Shown here piece by piece: positions 26,639 to 35,400 of a stretch of 64,000 nt of DNA. Where the stretch lies: assembly GCF_947631165.1 (NCBI RefSeq), contig NZ_CANRKH010000008.1:1-64000 (forward strand), read 5' to 3'. Position 1 is the first letter of the stretch. Each line of letters starts with the position of its first letter. This DNA comes from an uncultured Dysosmobacter sp. (GTDB taxonomy: Bacteria > Bacillota > Clostridia > Oscillospirales > Oscillospiraceae). The notes under the pieces are model-generated. The model did no database searches. It was not told where the DNA came from and worked only from the letters and a program-made list of their open reading frames with translations. The position numbers and the translations under genes were made by a program.

Positions 26639-28336
26639 TTATTTTTTGAAGCTGTCCTTCAAGGACACGCTGCGGTTGAACACCAGATGGCCTGGCTTGG
26701 AGTCCTTGCTGTCCAGGCAGAAGTAGCCCAGGCGCATGAACTGGAAGCTGGCGGGAGCCGCGGCGTCCTTCAGGCCCGCCTCCACCTTGCAGCCAGTGAG
26801 GACCTCCAGAGAGTTGGGATTCAGACACTCCAGAAAGTCCTTGTCCGCCGCGTCAGGCGCCGCATCCAGAAACAGATCGTCATACAGCCGCACCTCGGCG
26901 TCCACGGCGGTGGCGGCGTCGACCCAATGGATGGTGGCGCCCTTCACCTTCCGGCCGTCGGCAGGGTCGCCGCCCCGGCTGTCAGGGTCGTACTCGGCGG
27001 CGATCTCCGTCACATGTCCCGCCTCGTCGGTCTCGTAGCCCACGCATTTGATGAGATACGCGCCCTTCAAACGGCACTCCGGACCATTGGGATACAGCCG
27101 CTTGTACTTGGGGACCGGCTCCGGCAGGAAGTCGTCGGCTTCCACCCACAGCTCTCGGGAGAAGCTGACCTCCCGGGTCCCGGCAGCGGGGTCCAGGGGA
27201 TTGTTCTCCACAGTCAGGGTCTCGTGCTTGTCCGCCGGATAGTTGGTGATGACCAGCTTCACGGGCCGGGTGACGGCCATGATACGGGGAGCCGTCTCGT
27301 TCAGGTCCTCCCGCAGGCAGTGCTCCAGGAAGCCGTATTCCACCACATTGGCGGATTTAGCCACGCCGATCCGCTCGCAGAAGTTCCGGATGGACTTGGG
27401 GGTATAGCCACGGCGGCGCAGGCCGCAGAGAGTCGGCATCCGGGGATCGTCCCAGCCGGAGACTTTGCCGCCCTCCACCAATGCCCGCAGCTTCCGCTTG
27501 CTCATGACGGTGTGGTCGATGCCCAGGCGGGCAAACTCGATCTGCCGGGGCTTGGCAGGCAGGTCACAGTGCTCCACGACCCAGTTGTACAGGGGCCGGT
27601 GGGCCTCAAACTCCAGGGAGCACAGGCTGTGGGTGATGCCCTCCAGCGCGTCCTGGATAGGGTGGGCAAAGTCGTACATGGGATAGATGCACCACTGGTT
27701 CCCATAGCGGTGGTGGGGCATATGGTTAATGCGGTAGATCACCGGGTCCCGCATGTTGAAGTTGCCGCTGGCCAGGTCGATCTTGGCCCGCAGGGTCATG
27801 GCGCCGTTGGGGAACTCCCCTGCCCGCATCCGGGCGAAGAGGTCCAAACTCTCCTCGATGGGACGGTCCCGGTAAGGAGAGGTGGCAGGCACGCCGATAT
27901 CGCCCCGGTGGGCCTTGAACTCCTCGGGGCTCAGCTCGCAGACATAGGCCAGCCCCTTCTTGATGAGGCCCACCGCCTGGCGGTAGTCTTCCTCAAAATA
28001 GTCGGAGCCGTAGAAGAACCGGTCCCCCCAGTCGAAGCCCAGCCAGTGGATGTCCTCCTTGATGGCCTCCACGAACTCCTCGTCCTCCTTGGTGGGGTTG
28101 GTGTCGTCCATCCGCAGGTTGCACAGGCCGCCGTACTTCTCAGCCGTGCCGAAGTCGATGGTCAGGGCCTTGCAGTGGCCAATATGCAGATAGCCGTTTG
28201 GCTCCGGGGGAAACCGGGTATGGACCGTCATGCCCTCGAACTGTCCGCCAGGGGCGAAGTCCTCTTCGATAAACGCATGGATAAAGTTCCGGCTCTCCGC
28301 CGGTTCCTCCTGCATAGTCTTGATCTCATCTGCCAT
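26639..28336 (-). CDS. glnS: Glutaminyl-tRNA synthetase
   Basis: 565 residues. Class I synthetase that charges tRNA-Gln directly. N-terminal PPEPNGYLHIGHCKAL holds the HIGH-type motif, and VMSKRKLRAL is the KMSKS-type loop near residue 285; the C-terminal anticodon-binding beta barrels follow. Most Firmicutes lack GlnRS and use the GatCAB route, but many Clostridia carry a GlnRS, so its presence is unremarkable here. It has its own strong promoter. Confidence 0.97.
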   Translation of the reverse strand: MADEIKTMQEEPAESRNFIHAFIEEDFAPGGQFEGMTVHTRFPPEPNGYLHIGHCKALTIDFGTAEKYGGLCNLRMDDTNPTKEDEEFVEAIKEDIHWLGFDWGDRFFYGSDYFEEDYRQAVGLIKKGLAYVCELSPEEFKAHRGDIGVPATSPYRDRPIEESLDLFARMRAGEFPNGAMTLRAKIDLASGNFNMRDPVIYRINHMPHHRYGNQWCIYPMYDFAHPIQDALEGITHSLCSLEFEAHRPLYNWVVEHCDLPAKPRQIEFARLGIDHTVMSKRKLRALVEGGKVSGWDDPRMPTLCGLRRRGYTPKSIRNFCERIGVAKSANVVEYGFLEHCLREDLNETAPRIMAVTRPVKLVITNYPADKHETLTVENNPLDPAAGTREVSFSRELWVEADDFLPEPVPKYKRLYPNGPECRLKGAYLIKCVGYETDEAGHVTEIAAEYDPDSRGGDPADGRKVKGATIHWVDAATAVDAEVRLYDDLFLDAAPDAADKDFLECLNPNSLEVLTGCKVEAGLKDAAAPASFQFMRLGYFCLDSKDSKPGHLVFNRSVSLKDSFKK

Positions 28337-28378
28337 GGGTATTTGTCCTCCCTGTGCAAGTTTTCAGCATAGAATCAT

Positions 28379-28407
28379 ATTATACAGAATTCCGCTGTAA
28401 ATTGCAA
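28379..28407 (-). promoter_or_regulatory. Sigma-A-type promoter for glnS
   Basis: Minus-strand TTGCAA and perfect TATAAT with a 17-base spacer, about 45 bases upstream of the ATG. It lies just past the end of the DUF6514 gene. Confidence 0.72.
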
Positions 28408-28423
28408 GGAAAATCCCCCGGCA

Positions 28424-28657
28424 TTACGCCGAAAGCCAGTCCTCCACCACATCCCGCGCCGCCGCAGGCGTCACCCGGCCCCGGATCATCCGGTTCAGCA
28501 GCGTCTGGACGCCGTTTCGGGAGGGCGCGATGGCAGGCACCTCCTCCCGCTCCCCGGCACGCTCCACCATAACGCCGTACTCCCACCTGCCACGCATGTC
28601 CTGTTCTGTCAGCAGATAATAGCGCACCGCCGCGCCGCGGCACCAGATCCTTCCCAT
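28424..28657 (-). CDS. DUF6514 family protein
   Basis: 77 residues from the ATG at 28657, which has a GGAGA site seven bases upstream; an ATG at 28750 would add an arginine-rich 31-residue extension without a good ribosome site. The segments VRYYLLTEQD and the C-terminal RVTPAAARDVVEDWLSA match DUF6514, a small clostridial family of unknown function. No cysteines or membrane helices of note. Confidence 0.7.
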   Translation of the reverse strand: MGRIWCRGAAVRYYLLTEQDMRGRWEYGVMVERAGEREEVPAIAPSRNGVQTLLNRMIRGRVTPAAARDVVEDWLSA

Positions 28658-28856
28658 CAATCGTCTCCGCAACTCTCTTACCTCCCAATATGATCCTCTC
28701 CGCAAGGCGATCAGCGGCCGCAGCCGCCGGAATTGGATGCAGTATATCATCTCTTGTCCGTAAAATTTGTCGAATCCTGTCGAATCATCCGGGAAAGCAT
28801 CATCAGCGCCTCTCTGTTTCTCTTTCAGCCGGAAAGCCGCTTTTTTGGAAAAAGAA

Positions 28857-28886
28857 AAAACCGGCATAGCCTGAGCGATGCCGGCC
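28857..28886 (-). terminator. Terminator of the comEC-holA-rnmV operon
   Basis: Stem CCGGCATAGC / GCGATGCCGG (one mismatch) about 40 bases after the rnmV stop, followed by TTTTTTC on the minus strand. Confidence 0.75.
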
Positions 28887-28925
28887 CTTTGTGTTTTGAT
28901 GATACCCGCGCCCCACAAGCGGCGA

Positions 28926-29522
28926 TTATGGAATGGTCTCCATCTCCCGCCGCAGCGTCTCCAGATCGTACAGCAGGTTCAGTGCCTCCAGCATCCCATT
29001 GACGGTGAGATGCTCCGGCAGCTCCAGCCGCTTCAGCAGCGCGCGGCGGCGGGCGGCACTGTCCTGACCGCCTGTAAGGCCCAGGTCGAATAGATCCGCC
29101 TTGGTAATGGGGATTTTTTCCGGGGCCTGCGCTTCCGCCTCGTCCAAAAACGTAGCCCCCGCCCGGCGCAGGACCTCCAGCAAAACGTCGGGCCGCATGC
29201 CCTCCACGCCCAGCTTCCCCTCTTTGCCCCCATGGCGCTTGCGGCGCTCCTTGCCCTGGATGTCCGGGATGTACGCCTGCTTCACCTGTTCCTTCGGCAG
29301 GGCGCCTTTCAGATAATTGCGGATGACAAAGCCCGCGCCATCGCTGTCCGTCAGGACGATGAGGCCCCGGGCCTCCGCCAGCCGCCGGAGAAAAGCCAGC
29401 TTTTCTCGATCATTGAATACGGAAAAGCCCCCTAACGTGACGACGGTGGCGTCTACCACCTGAGAGAGGGTGTTTTTATCGTAGCGGCCCTCCACCACGA
29501 TGACTTCCTTGATCCGCCTCAC
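28926..29522 (-). CDS. rnmV: Ribonuclease M5
   Basis: 198 residues from a GTG at 29522 that overlaps the holA stop (GTGA). A Toprim domain with EVIVVEGRYDKNTL (catalytic Glu, residue 10 region) and IVLTDSDGAGF near 60, then a DUF4093 C-terminal half. RNase M5 matures the 5S rRNA precursor. It is usually beside ksgA/rsmA; here it follows holA instead. An upstream in-frame extension lies inside holA and is rejected. Confidence 0.88.
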   Translation of the reverse strand: MRRIKEVIVVEGRYDKNTLSQVVDATVVTLGGFSVFNDREKLAFLRRLAEARGLIVLTDSDGAGFVIRNYLKGALPKEQVKQAYIPDIQGKERRKRHGGKEGKLGVEGMRPDVLLEVLRRAGATFLDEAEAQAPEKIPITKADLFDLGLTGGQDSAARRRALLKRLELPEHLTVNGMLEALNLLYDLETLRREMETIP

Positions 29523-30574
29523 TTCCGCCGCGCCCCCAGCCGCACCAGCAGCAGCTTCAATTCGCCCACGCTGTCGATGCCCTTTTCGCTCTTCATCCGG
29601 CGGTCCAGGGTCTGGCACATCTTCACCGCGTCGGCACACCAATCGGCAGTGGTCCGCCTGGCGGCGCTCAGCAGGAGCTTTGCCGGGTAGTCAGACTTCA
29701 TGTCCCACAGCTCCATGAGCCAGTATTTGTCGTGACCGCTGTCAATGGCCAGCCGGGCGGTGTAGATGCGCCGGAGCTGGCTGCCCAGGGCCGCCAGGAT
29801 CATGATCGGCTCCGTCTGCATTTTCAGCAGGTCCCCAAGGATAGACGCCGCCAGATCGTAATTGCCCTGCAAGACCGCGTCGGACAGCTTGAACACCTCC
29901 GCCGACAGCACCGGGTCTGCCACTGCGTCGATGTCCTTCTGCGTGATGGCCTTCCCCTTGGCGTAGGCGCCGATCTTGGCGATCTCCGGCACCAGGCCCG
30001 TCATCAAACCGCCGCAGGTAAAGATGAGATACTCCGCCGTCTGGCGGTCGATCTCCTTCCCCAACGCCTTGAAGCGCCGGGCGATCCAGGCCACCAGATC
30101 ACTGCTGTCCGCTGCCCGGAACTCCACCGTTTCCACGTAGTCCGTGATAGCCTTGCACAGCTTTTTCATGGTCTTGTTGGGCTTGTACTCCACCGTATCA
30201 TAGACGAACACCACACAGGCGTAAGGCGGCACGTCCTCCAAAAAGGCGATCAGCTTTGCCCTCTGCTCCTCGTTCAGCTTGAAAATATCGAAGTCCGTCA
30301 CCACGATGAGGGTCCGCTCCGTCATCATGGGCATGGCCTCCGCCATCTCCGCCAGACTCTGGACCGTCAGGTCCTTCCCCTCCAGCCTGTGGTAGTTGAA
30401 TTCTTCAAATCCCGGCGGAATCAGCTTTTTCCGCAGGTCCCCCAGATAATACTCCCGGAGATAGCTCTCCTCCCCGTAAAAAATATAGGCGCAGCCAGGC
30501 GTTCCGGCGGACAGGTCCGCCTTCAGCTTTTGAAACGCCGCGCTGCTCTTGGGCGCTTTCTTCCCGTATGCCAT
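29519..30574 (-). CDS. holA: DNA polymerase III subunit delta
   Basis: 351 residues. Clamp-loader subunit that opens the sliding clamp. AYIFYGEESYLREYY near residue 29 and TLIVVTDFDIFKL near 88 are family features; the C-terminal helical domain ends LKLLLVRLGARRK. It follows comEC by one base, the standard comEC-holA order. Confidence 0.94.
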   Translation of the reverse strand: MAYGKKAPKSSAAFQKLKADLSAGTPGCAYIFYGEESYLREYYLGDLRKKLIPPGFEEFNYHRLEGKDLTVQSLAEMAEAMPMMTERTLIVVTDFDIFKLNEEQRAKLIAFLEDVPPYACVVFVYDTVEYKPNKTMKKLCKAITDYVETVEFRAADSSDLVAWIARRFKALGKEIDRQTAEYLIFTCGGLMTGLVPEIAKIGAYAKGKAITQKDIDAVADPVLSAEVFKLSDAVLQGNYDLAASILGDLLKMQTEPIMILAALGSQLRRIYTARLAIDSGHDKYWLMELWDMKSDYPAKLLLSAARRTTADWCADAVKMCQTLDRRMKSEKGIDSVGELKLLLVRLGARRK

Positions 30575-30575
30575 G

Positions 30576-32849
30576 TCAGTCTCCTCGCTTTAATGATAGG
30601 TGGATGGTCCCCTGCAGATCCGTACGGTAAACAGCGCAGCCGTGGTCCGCCAGCCGCCGCAGCGTCTCCTCCGCCGGATGTCCATAGCTGTTGCTGCCCA
30701 CGCTGACGCAGGCCGTCTCCGGCGTCAGGGCTTCCAGCAGCTCGCCGGAGGTAGAGGACTTGGAGCCATGGTGGCCCGCCACCAGCACCTCGATATCCGG
30801 CAGCTCGTAAGCCTCCAGCAGCTTTCGCTCCGTAGATGTTTTCATGTCGCCGGTGATGAAGGCGTCCGTCTCTCCGACGGAAGCCAGCAGAGCCAGTCCC
30901 CGCTCATTGTCCTCCCCGCCGCCCAGCGGCGGATACGCCGTCAACACCGCCTGGCCCAGCGGCAGTTCCCGCACCTCTGAGAGGACCCATACCTCCGTCC
31001 CCCGCGCCTCTGCCGCCGCCAGCACGCCGGCGCCCATGCTCCCCGGCTCCGGGGCCTCCGGCACCACCAGCGCCGTCACCGGGAGCTGTTCCAGGACCCT
31101 GGCCGCGCCGCTGATATGGTCGCTGTCATAGTGGGTCAGAATCAGATAGTCCAGCGTCCGGCAGCCCATGGTCCGCAGCTGGTACAGCGCCTTTTTAGCG
31201 GGATCGTTCCAGTTGTTGGCGCTGCCGCAGTCCGTCAGGGCATAGTGTCCGCCGGAGGCCAGCAGCACGCTCTGTCCCTGGCCCACATCCAGTACCAGCA
31301 TATCCAGCGGGTTTTGATACCTGGCCCGGCCCAGATATACCGTCAGCGCCAGCGCCGCCCCGCAGCAGCCGAAAGCCACCGCGAATTTCCGGCGGCTCTT
31401 GGGCTTGCAGAGATAAGCCAGCGCAAACAGCAGATAAACGAACAGGAGCCAGTATTTCAAGTAGGGATTGGCTGTGTAGACCGCGTGATAGGGCAGCTTC
31501 GCCAGCAGGTGCGCTATGGTCAGGATATACCGGGCGAACACCGCCGGGACGATCCCCAGCAGCCGCCCCAGGGGCGGACAGAGAAAGCTCAGAAACACCG
31601 CGATCAATCCGGTGATGAACACCACGCTGGCCGCCCACAGGCACAGCAGATTGCTGATGGGCGACACCAGCACCACCAGGTCAAAATAGTAGGCCGTCAG
31701 GGGAATGGTGAACACCAGCGCGCCAGCAGTAGTGGCGATACCAATAGCTATAAAGTGAAACACCTTGCCATGCTTTTCCTGGCACAGCAGGATCTTTCTC
31801 AGCTTCGGCGTCAGCCAGAAGATGCCCGCCACGGCGCCGAATGACAATTGCAGGCCGATGGAGGCGGCGGCAAAGGGATTGACCAGCAAAATGAGAAACA
31901 GCGCCGTCAGCAGCGATGTGGGGGCGTCGCTCTCCCGCCGGAACAGCGGCGCCGCCAGCAGCAGCACCAGCATCACGCAGGCCCGCACCATGGATGGCCG
32001 CGCCCCTGCCAGAAGGGCGTAGCCCGCCAGCAGCACCGCCGTGGTCCCCGCCAGCAGCACCGCCGTGGTCCCCGCCAGCAGGCGGCGGCGGTGGCGGCCG
32101 ATCAGCCCCCGGAGGAGCAGCAGCAAAAAGCCGCAGTGCATCCCGGACACCGCCAGGATGTGATACATCCCGGCCTCCGAAAGATCCCAGGCGGCCCCGT
32201 CGGACAGGACCGTGGTATCCCCTGTCAGGATGGCGGTGAGAAATCCCGCCGCGTCGCCGCCCATCATCCCGGCGATCCGCTCCCGCATGGCCCGGCCCAG
32301 CCGGACCGGCCACCACCGGGGCGAGTCCATGTTCCCCCGGCCAAAGGTCAGCTGGTCCCGCGCATAGGCCAGCAGGAACACGCCCTTGGAGGTAAAGACC
32401 GACACGCCCTCATCCCGGATGCGGGCGGAGGTCTGGAGCCGCACCGTGCCTCGTATCGTCTGCCCGGGCTGGAGCACCAGCAGCGTTTCGTCGCCGTAGC
32501 AGACGGCCTTTCCCGGCAGACCCTGGAGCCTGACCGTGGCCTTGGTGCCGTAAGCAGCCGGCTCGGCGTAGTCCAGCAGCGTCATGGTGACGGCGGTCTC
32601 TGCGCCCGCCATGGCCTCCATGGGCCGCTGGACCTGCCGGGCGTAGAGCCAGTTGTAGCCCAGGCCCAGAGCCAGCGCCGCGCCGATCAGCACGCAGCGG
32701 CGGCGCTTCTCCCAGGGCAGCCGCAGGGACAGGCAGCCCAGAAGCAGGCACAGGACCGCCGCCGCCAGCTGCCAGCCGCCGGGCAGGAGATACTGGGCCA
32801 GAAAAACGCCCAGCGAAAATCCCCCGGCAAAAACCGCCAGCTTTCTCAT
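30576..32849 (-). CDS. comEC: DNA internalisation competence protein ComEC/Rec2
   Basis: 757 residues. Membrane channel that brings single-stranded DNA into the cell. An N-terminal DUF4131/OB-type region (1-180), the Competence domain with many helices (about 200-480, with ILAVSGMHCGFLLLLL), and a C-terminal metallo-beta-lactamase domain starting near 510 with LTHYDSDHISG. All three parts are present. A 24-base tandem duplication in the channel region adds an extra LLAGTTAV. The small HTH gene overlaps its start by four bases. Confidence 0.94.
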   Translation of the reverse strand: MRKLAVFAGGFSLGVFLAQYLLPGGWQLAAAVLCLLLGCLSLRLPWEKRRRCVLIGAALALGLGYNWLYARQVQRPMEAMAGAETAVTMTLLDYAEPAAYGTKATVRLQGLPGKAVCYGDETLLVLQPGQTIRGTVRLQTSARIRDEGVSVFTSKGVFLLAYARDQLTFGRGNMDSPRWWPVRLGRAMRERIAGMMGGDAAGFLTAILTGDTTVLSDGAAWDLSEAGMYHILAVSGMHCGFLLLLLRGLIGRHRRRLLAGTTAVLLAGTTAVLLAGYALLAGARPSMVRACVMLVLLLAAPLFRRESDAPTSLLTALFLILLVNPFAAASIGLQLSFGAVAGIFWLTPKLRKILLCQEKHGKVFHFIAIGIATTAGALVFTIPLTAYYFDLVVLVSPISNLLCLWAASVVFITGLIAVFLSFLCPPLGRLLGIVPAVFARYILTIAHLLAKLPYHAVYTANPYLKYWLLFVYLLFALAYLCKPKSRRKFAVAFGCCGAALALTVYLGRARYQNPLDMLVLDVGQGQSVLLASGGHYALTDCGSANNWNDPAKKALYQLRTMGCRTLDYLILTHYDSDHISGAARVLEQLPVTALVVPEAPEPGSMGAGVLAAAEARGTEVWVLSEVRELPLGQAVLTAYPPLGGGEDNERGLALLASVGETDAFITGDMKTSTERKLLEAYELPDIEVLVAGHHGSKSSTSGELLEALTPETACVSVGSNSYGHPAEETLRRLADHGCAVYRTDLQGTIHLSLKRGD
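32026..32080 (-). repeat. 24-base tandem duplication inside comEC
   Basis: Two exact 24-base copies (32026-32049 and 32050-32073) and a partial third. They encode repeated LLAGTTAV within a membrane helix region, so the frame is kept. Confidence 0.85.
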
Positions 32850-33067
32850 TTTCCCCTGGGCGGCGTGGGGTCGTCGGTGCGGCCCAGCAGGTAATCCGTG
32901 CTGACCTTGTAAAAGTCGGCCAGCTTAATAACTGCTTCTACCGGAATCGCACGTGTTCCCTTTTCGTAGCGGCGATACACAGTCGGGTCCATGCCCAGAT
33001 ATTCAGCAACCACTTTCTGCTTGATGTCATGATCTTCACGCAATTCATAAATTCTGCGAAAATACAA
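32846..33067 (-). CDS. Small XRE-type helix-turn-helix regulator
   Basis: 73 residues from a TTG at 33067 served by GAGGTG six bases upstream; the GTG at 33076 lacks a ribosome site. Cro/CI-type HTH with QKVVAEYLGMDPTVYRRYEKGTRAIP as the DNA-reading segment (core VAEYLGMDP). The C-terminus ends TDYLLGRTDDPTPPRGK. It shares an ATGA overlap with comEC, so it may control competence or merely itself; palindromes upstream suggest autoregulation. Confidence 0.85.
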   Translation of the reverse strand: MYFRRIYELREDHDIKQKVVAEYLGMDPTVYRRYEKGTRAIPVEAVIKLADFYKVSTDYLLGRTDDPTPPRGK

Positions 33068-33352
33068 CCCGATCACCTCAAGTTGAGGTTACCATTTGGT
33101 TGCTTTTATATGCGGAAAGCAAACTATTTGGTTTGCTTTCTGTCATGATACCACATGAAAAGCAAAAAATCCAGCGTTTCAGCCGGATTTTTAAAACCAC
33201 CTATACAGTACAGATTTGTGGGTCCGGGCGTTACCGCTTCATCTATTCATCAGGACGGATGATACCCCCAGTGGACAAAGGGCAACACCCCTGCGCCCTC
33301 TTTTTCCAACGGGGTCCATACCGCCAATTTACTTTCTTTACGCCTTCTCTGC
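33068..33352. other. Intergenic region between the HTH gene and the SLH gene
   Basis: No gene seen. The left part holds two palindromes described separately. The middle has an AGGGC / GCCCT stem followed by TTTTT near 33280-33306, a possible weak terminator on the plus strand. The right end passes into the SLH gene promoter. Confidence 0.5.
33075..33140. promoter_or_regulatory. Palindromic operator-like sites upstream of the HTH gene
   Basis: ACCTCAA-G-TTGAGGT is a perfect palindrome at 33075-33089 covering the ribosome site, and GAAAGCAAA / TTTGCTTTC is a perfect inverted repeat at 33115-33140 with an eight-base centre. Further AAAAGCAAA-type half sites follow near 33095 and 33157. They fit dimer binding by the adjacent regulator. 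Confidence 0.5.
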
Positions 33353-33381
33353 TTGACGCGGTACCGCGCTTGGATTATGAT
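33353..33381 (+). promoter_or_regulatory. Strong sigma-A-type promoter for the SLH gene
   Basis: TTGACG and TATGAT with a 17-base spacer. A perfect six-base stem (ACGGCG / CGCCGT, 33388-33402) follows in the 5' leader. Confidence 0.72.
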
Positions 33382-33424
33382 AGAAAAAACGGCGATCCGC
33401 CGTCATTTTGAAAGGAGCAATCTT

Positions 33425-34798
33425 ATGAAGCGTTTTCTGACCCTCCTGTTCACCGCACTGCTGCTGAGCGCTGCGCTGTGCGTGACCGCTTCCGCCTCCG
33501 ATTTTGATGGGGCGGCGGAGGACCTGTCCGCCATCGGCATGTTCCGGGGCACCGCCAGCGGCTTCGAGCTGGACCGCGCTCCGACCCGCAGCGAGGCCGC
33601 CATCATGCTGGTGCGGCTCTATGGCGCTGAAGAGGAAGCCAAGGCCGCCTTTGAGGCCGGAGAGATCAAGCACCCCTTCACCGACGTCAGCGAGTTCACC
33701 TCCCCCTATGTGGCGTGGCTCTATACCAAGGGCATCGCCAACGGCACCACTGCCGATACCTTCGGCTCCGCGGGCAAGTGCAGCCTCCAGAACTACGCCG
33801 TTTTCCTGCTGCGCGCTCTGGGCTACAAGGACGGCACAGACTTCCAGTACGCCGACGCTCTGACCTTTGCCCAGGAAAAGGGCTTCTGTGATCCCACGAT
33901 GTTCCCCGGCGAGTTCCTGCGGGACGACCTGGCGGGCCTCACCTATCAGGCCCTGGCCGCCGACATGTCGGATGGCAAGACATACCTGCTGGACAGCCTG
34001 GTGAAGGCCGGCGCCATCGACGCCAAGGCCGCCCAGCCCATGACCGACAAAATCACCGCTTACCGGGCCATGCAGGACGCCATGGCTGAGATGGACCAGA
34101 ACGCCATGGATGTGGATATCGACATGAACATGGACATGACCATGGCCGGTGTGAAGGTCCCCTCCAAGACTGCCGGCAGCATGAAGGTGCTGGTGGAGGA
34201 CAAGGATATCCAGATGGCCTGCACCATGAATACCGCCGTGGAGGGCGAGACCATGGACATCGGCATGTGGCTGAAGGACGGCTGGATGTATATGTCCATG
34301 GGCAGCGGTGAAGAGTCCACCAGCGTCAAATATCCCGTGGAGGACCAATTGGCTGCTGTGGACGAGATCCAGATCGTGGATGTGGACGCCATGAATGTCA
34401 GCGGCCTTGCCATGATCGACTCCATCACCGCCAAGAAATCCGGCAGCGACACCGTGTACACCGTAGTCATCGGGGACGGCATGGGCGGCATGATGGACAG
34501 CCTGGCCTCCGCTGTGACGGCGGAGGAGGATACCGCCAGCGTGGCCCTGGACATCGGCAAGATCACCGCCGACTATACCGTCGGCTCCAACGGCAAGCTG
34601 AAGTCCGTCGCCATGGTGTTCTCCGCTTCCATGAAAATGACGGTGCCCGGCGAGGACGGCAAGCCCGTCTCTATGGACGTGGCATACGACTACGACATGA
34701 CCATGAAGGTCAACGCCCTGGGCAAGGACGTGAAGATCACCTATCCCGACTTCTCCAAGTTCCAGGAGGTCGATCCCAACAGCTTGAACGCTGCCTGA
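33425..34798 (+). CDS. Exported S-layer-homology protein with DUF6612-like C-terminal domain
   Basis: 457 residues from the ATG at 33425 with AAAGGAG upstream. A signal peptide (1-24, ends TASAS) precedes two SLH-type segments (about 28-80, RAPTRSEAAIMLVRLYG; and 88-145, SPYVAWLYTKGIANG) that bind secondary cell-wall polymer. The C-terminal half from about 215 has repeated strands of the type SMKVLVEDKDIQMA and GWMYMSMG, resembling the DUF6612 lipoprotein-type fold. A methionine/aspartate-rich patch (MDVDIDMNMDMTMAG) links the two. Surface-located; ligand unknown. Confidence 0.82.
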   Translation: MKRFLTLLFTALLLSAALCVTASASDFDGAAEDLSAIGMFRGTASGFELDRAPTRSEAAIMLVRLYGAEEEAKAAFEAGEIKHPFTDVSEFTSPYVAWLYTKGIANGTTADTFGSAGKCSLQNYAVFLLRALGYKDGTDFQYADALTFAQEKGFCDPTMFPGEFLRDDLAGLTYQALAADMSDGKTYLLDSLVKAGAIDAKAAQPMTDKITAYRAMQDAMAEMDQNAMDVDIDMNMDMTMAGVKVPSKTAGSMKVLVEDKDIQMACTMNTAVEGETMDIGMWLKDGWMYMSMGSGEESTSVKYPVEDQLAAVDEIQIVDVDAMNVSGLAMIDSITAKKSGSDTVYTVVIGDGMGGMMDSLASAVTAEEDTASVALDIGKITADYTVGSNGKLKSVAMVFSASMKMTVPGEDGKPVSMDVAYDYDMTMKVNALGKDVKITYPDFSKFQEVDPNSLNAA

Positions 34799-34808
34799 TT
34801 CGTTTCCA

Positions 34809-34844
34809 CAAAAAACAGCGCCTCGACTGAGGCGCTGTTTTTTG
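34809..34844. terminator. Terminator after the SLH gene
   Basis: Perfect stem ACAGCGCCTC / GAGGCGCTGT with a four-base loop flanked by A and T runs, 10 bases after the stop; it can work in both directions. Confidence 0.85.
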
Positions 34845-34870
34845 TGCACGTATGTCTTTCCCGCCCCCCA

Positions 34871-34912
34871 CTCGCGGCAAAACCCAGCAAAGCGGATTTG
34901 CCGCGAAAGCGA
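34871..34912. repeat. GC-rich inverted repeat, possible interspersed element
   Basis: CGCGGCAAA (34873-34881) and TTTGCCGCG (34897-34905) form a perfect nine-base stem, with outer CTCG / CGAG pairing around a short bulge. It sits in a non-coding, GC-rich stretch ending at the HIT gene and has no T run. It resembles dispersed palindromic units, which cannot be verified from one copy. Confidence 0.4.
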
Positions 34913-34974
34913 GGCGCAAGGAAGCGAACGCAGTTTTCACCACCGGGCAAAAACGAAGGGACTCTGCGGCGAGC

Positions 34975-35313
34975 TCAGCCCGGGGGCCAGGTCATATCCC
35001 GGCCGGACAGGACGTGGAAGTGCAGGTGCGGCACGCTCTGGCCCGCCTGTTCGCCGATGTTGGACACCACACGGTAGCTCTCGATGCCCATCTCGGCGGT
35101 GATCTTGGCGATGACCTCAAAGATGTGGGCCACCACGGCGCTGTTCCCGGCGTTGACGCCGGAGACAGAGGCGATGTGCTCCTTGGGGATCACCAGGAAG
35201 TGGGTCGGAGCCTGGGGGGCGATGTCATTGAAGGCATAGCACAGCTCGTCCTCGTAGACCTTGCTGCTGGGGATCTCCCCGGCGATGATCTTGCAGAATA
35301 AGCAATCAGACAT
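34975..35313 (-). CDS. HIT family hydrolase (histidine triad nucleotide-binding protein)
   Basis: 112 residues. Starts SDCLFCKIIAGEIPSSKVYED, and the catalytic triad is HLHFHV near residue 99. Hydrolyses AMP-linked substrates such as phosphoramidates (HinT-type). Single gene. Confidence 0.94.
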   Translation of the reverse strand: MSDCLFCKIIAGEIPSSKVYEDELCYAFNDIAPQAPTHFLVIPKEHIASVSGVNAGNSAVVAHIFEVIAKITAEMGIESYRVVSNIGEQAGQSVPHLHFHVLSGRDMTWPPG

Positions 35314-35400
35314 GGTTCAAACCTCCTTTTTTATAAAGTATTTTTCCTTTACAGATATTGATGCTGCTGGCAAGTATGCTTCTGTGCTCTGGGAACAGGC

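Noticed and set aside
34850-35000. CRISPR-like repeats
   Set aside because: Only one palindrome is present, with no regularly spaced copies or cas genes anywhere in the window.
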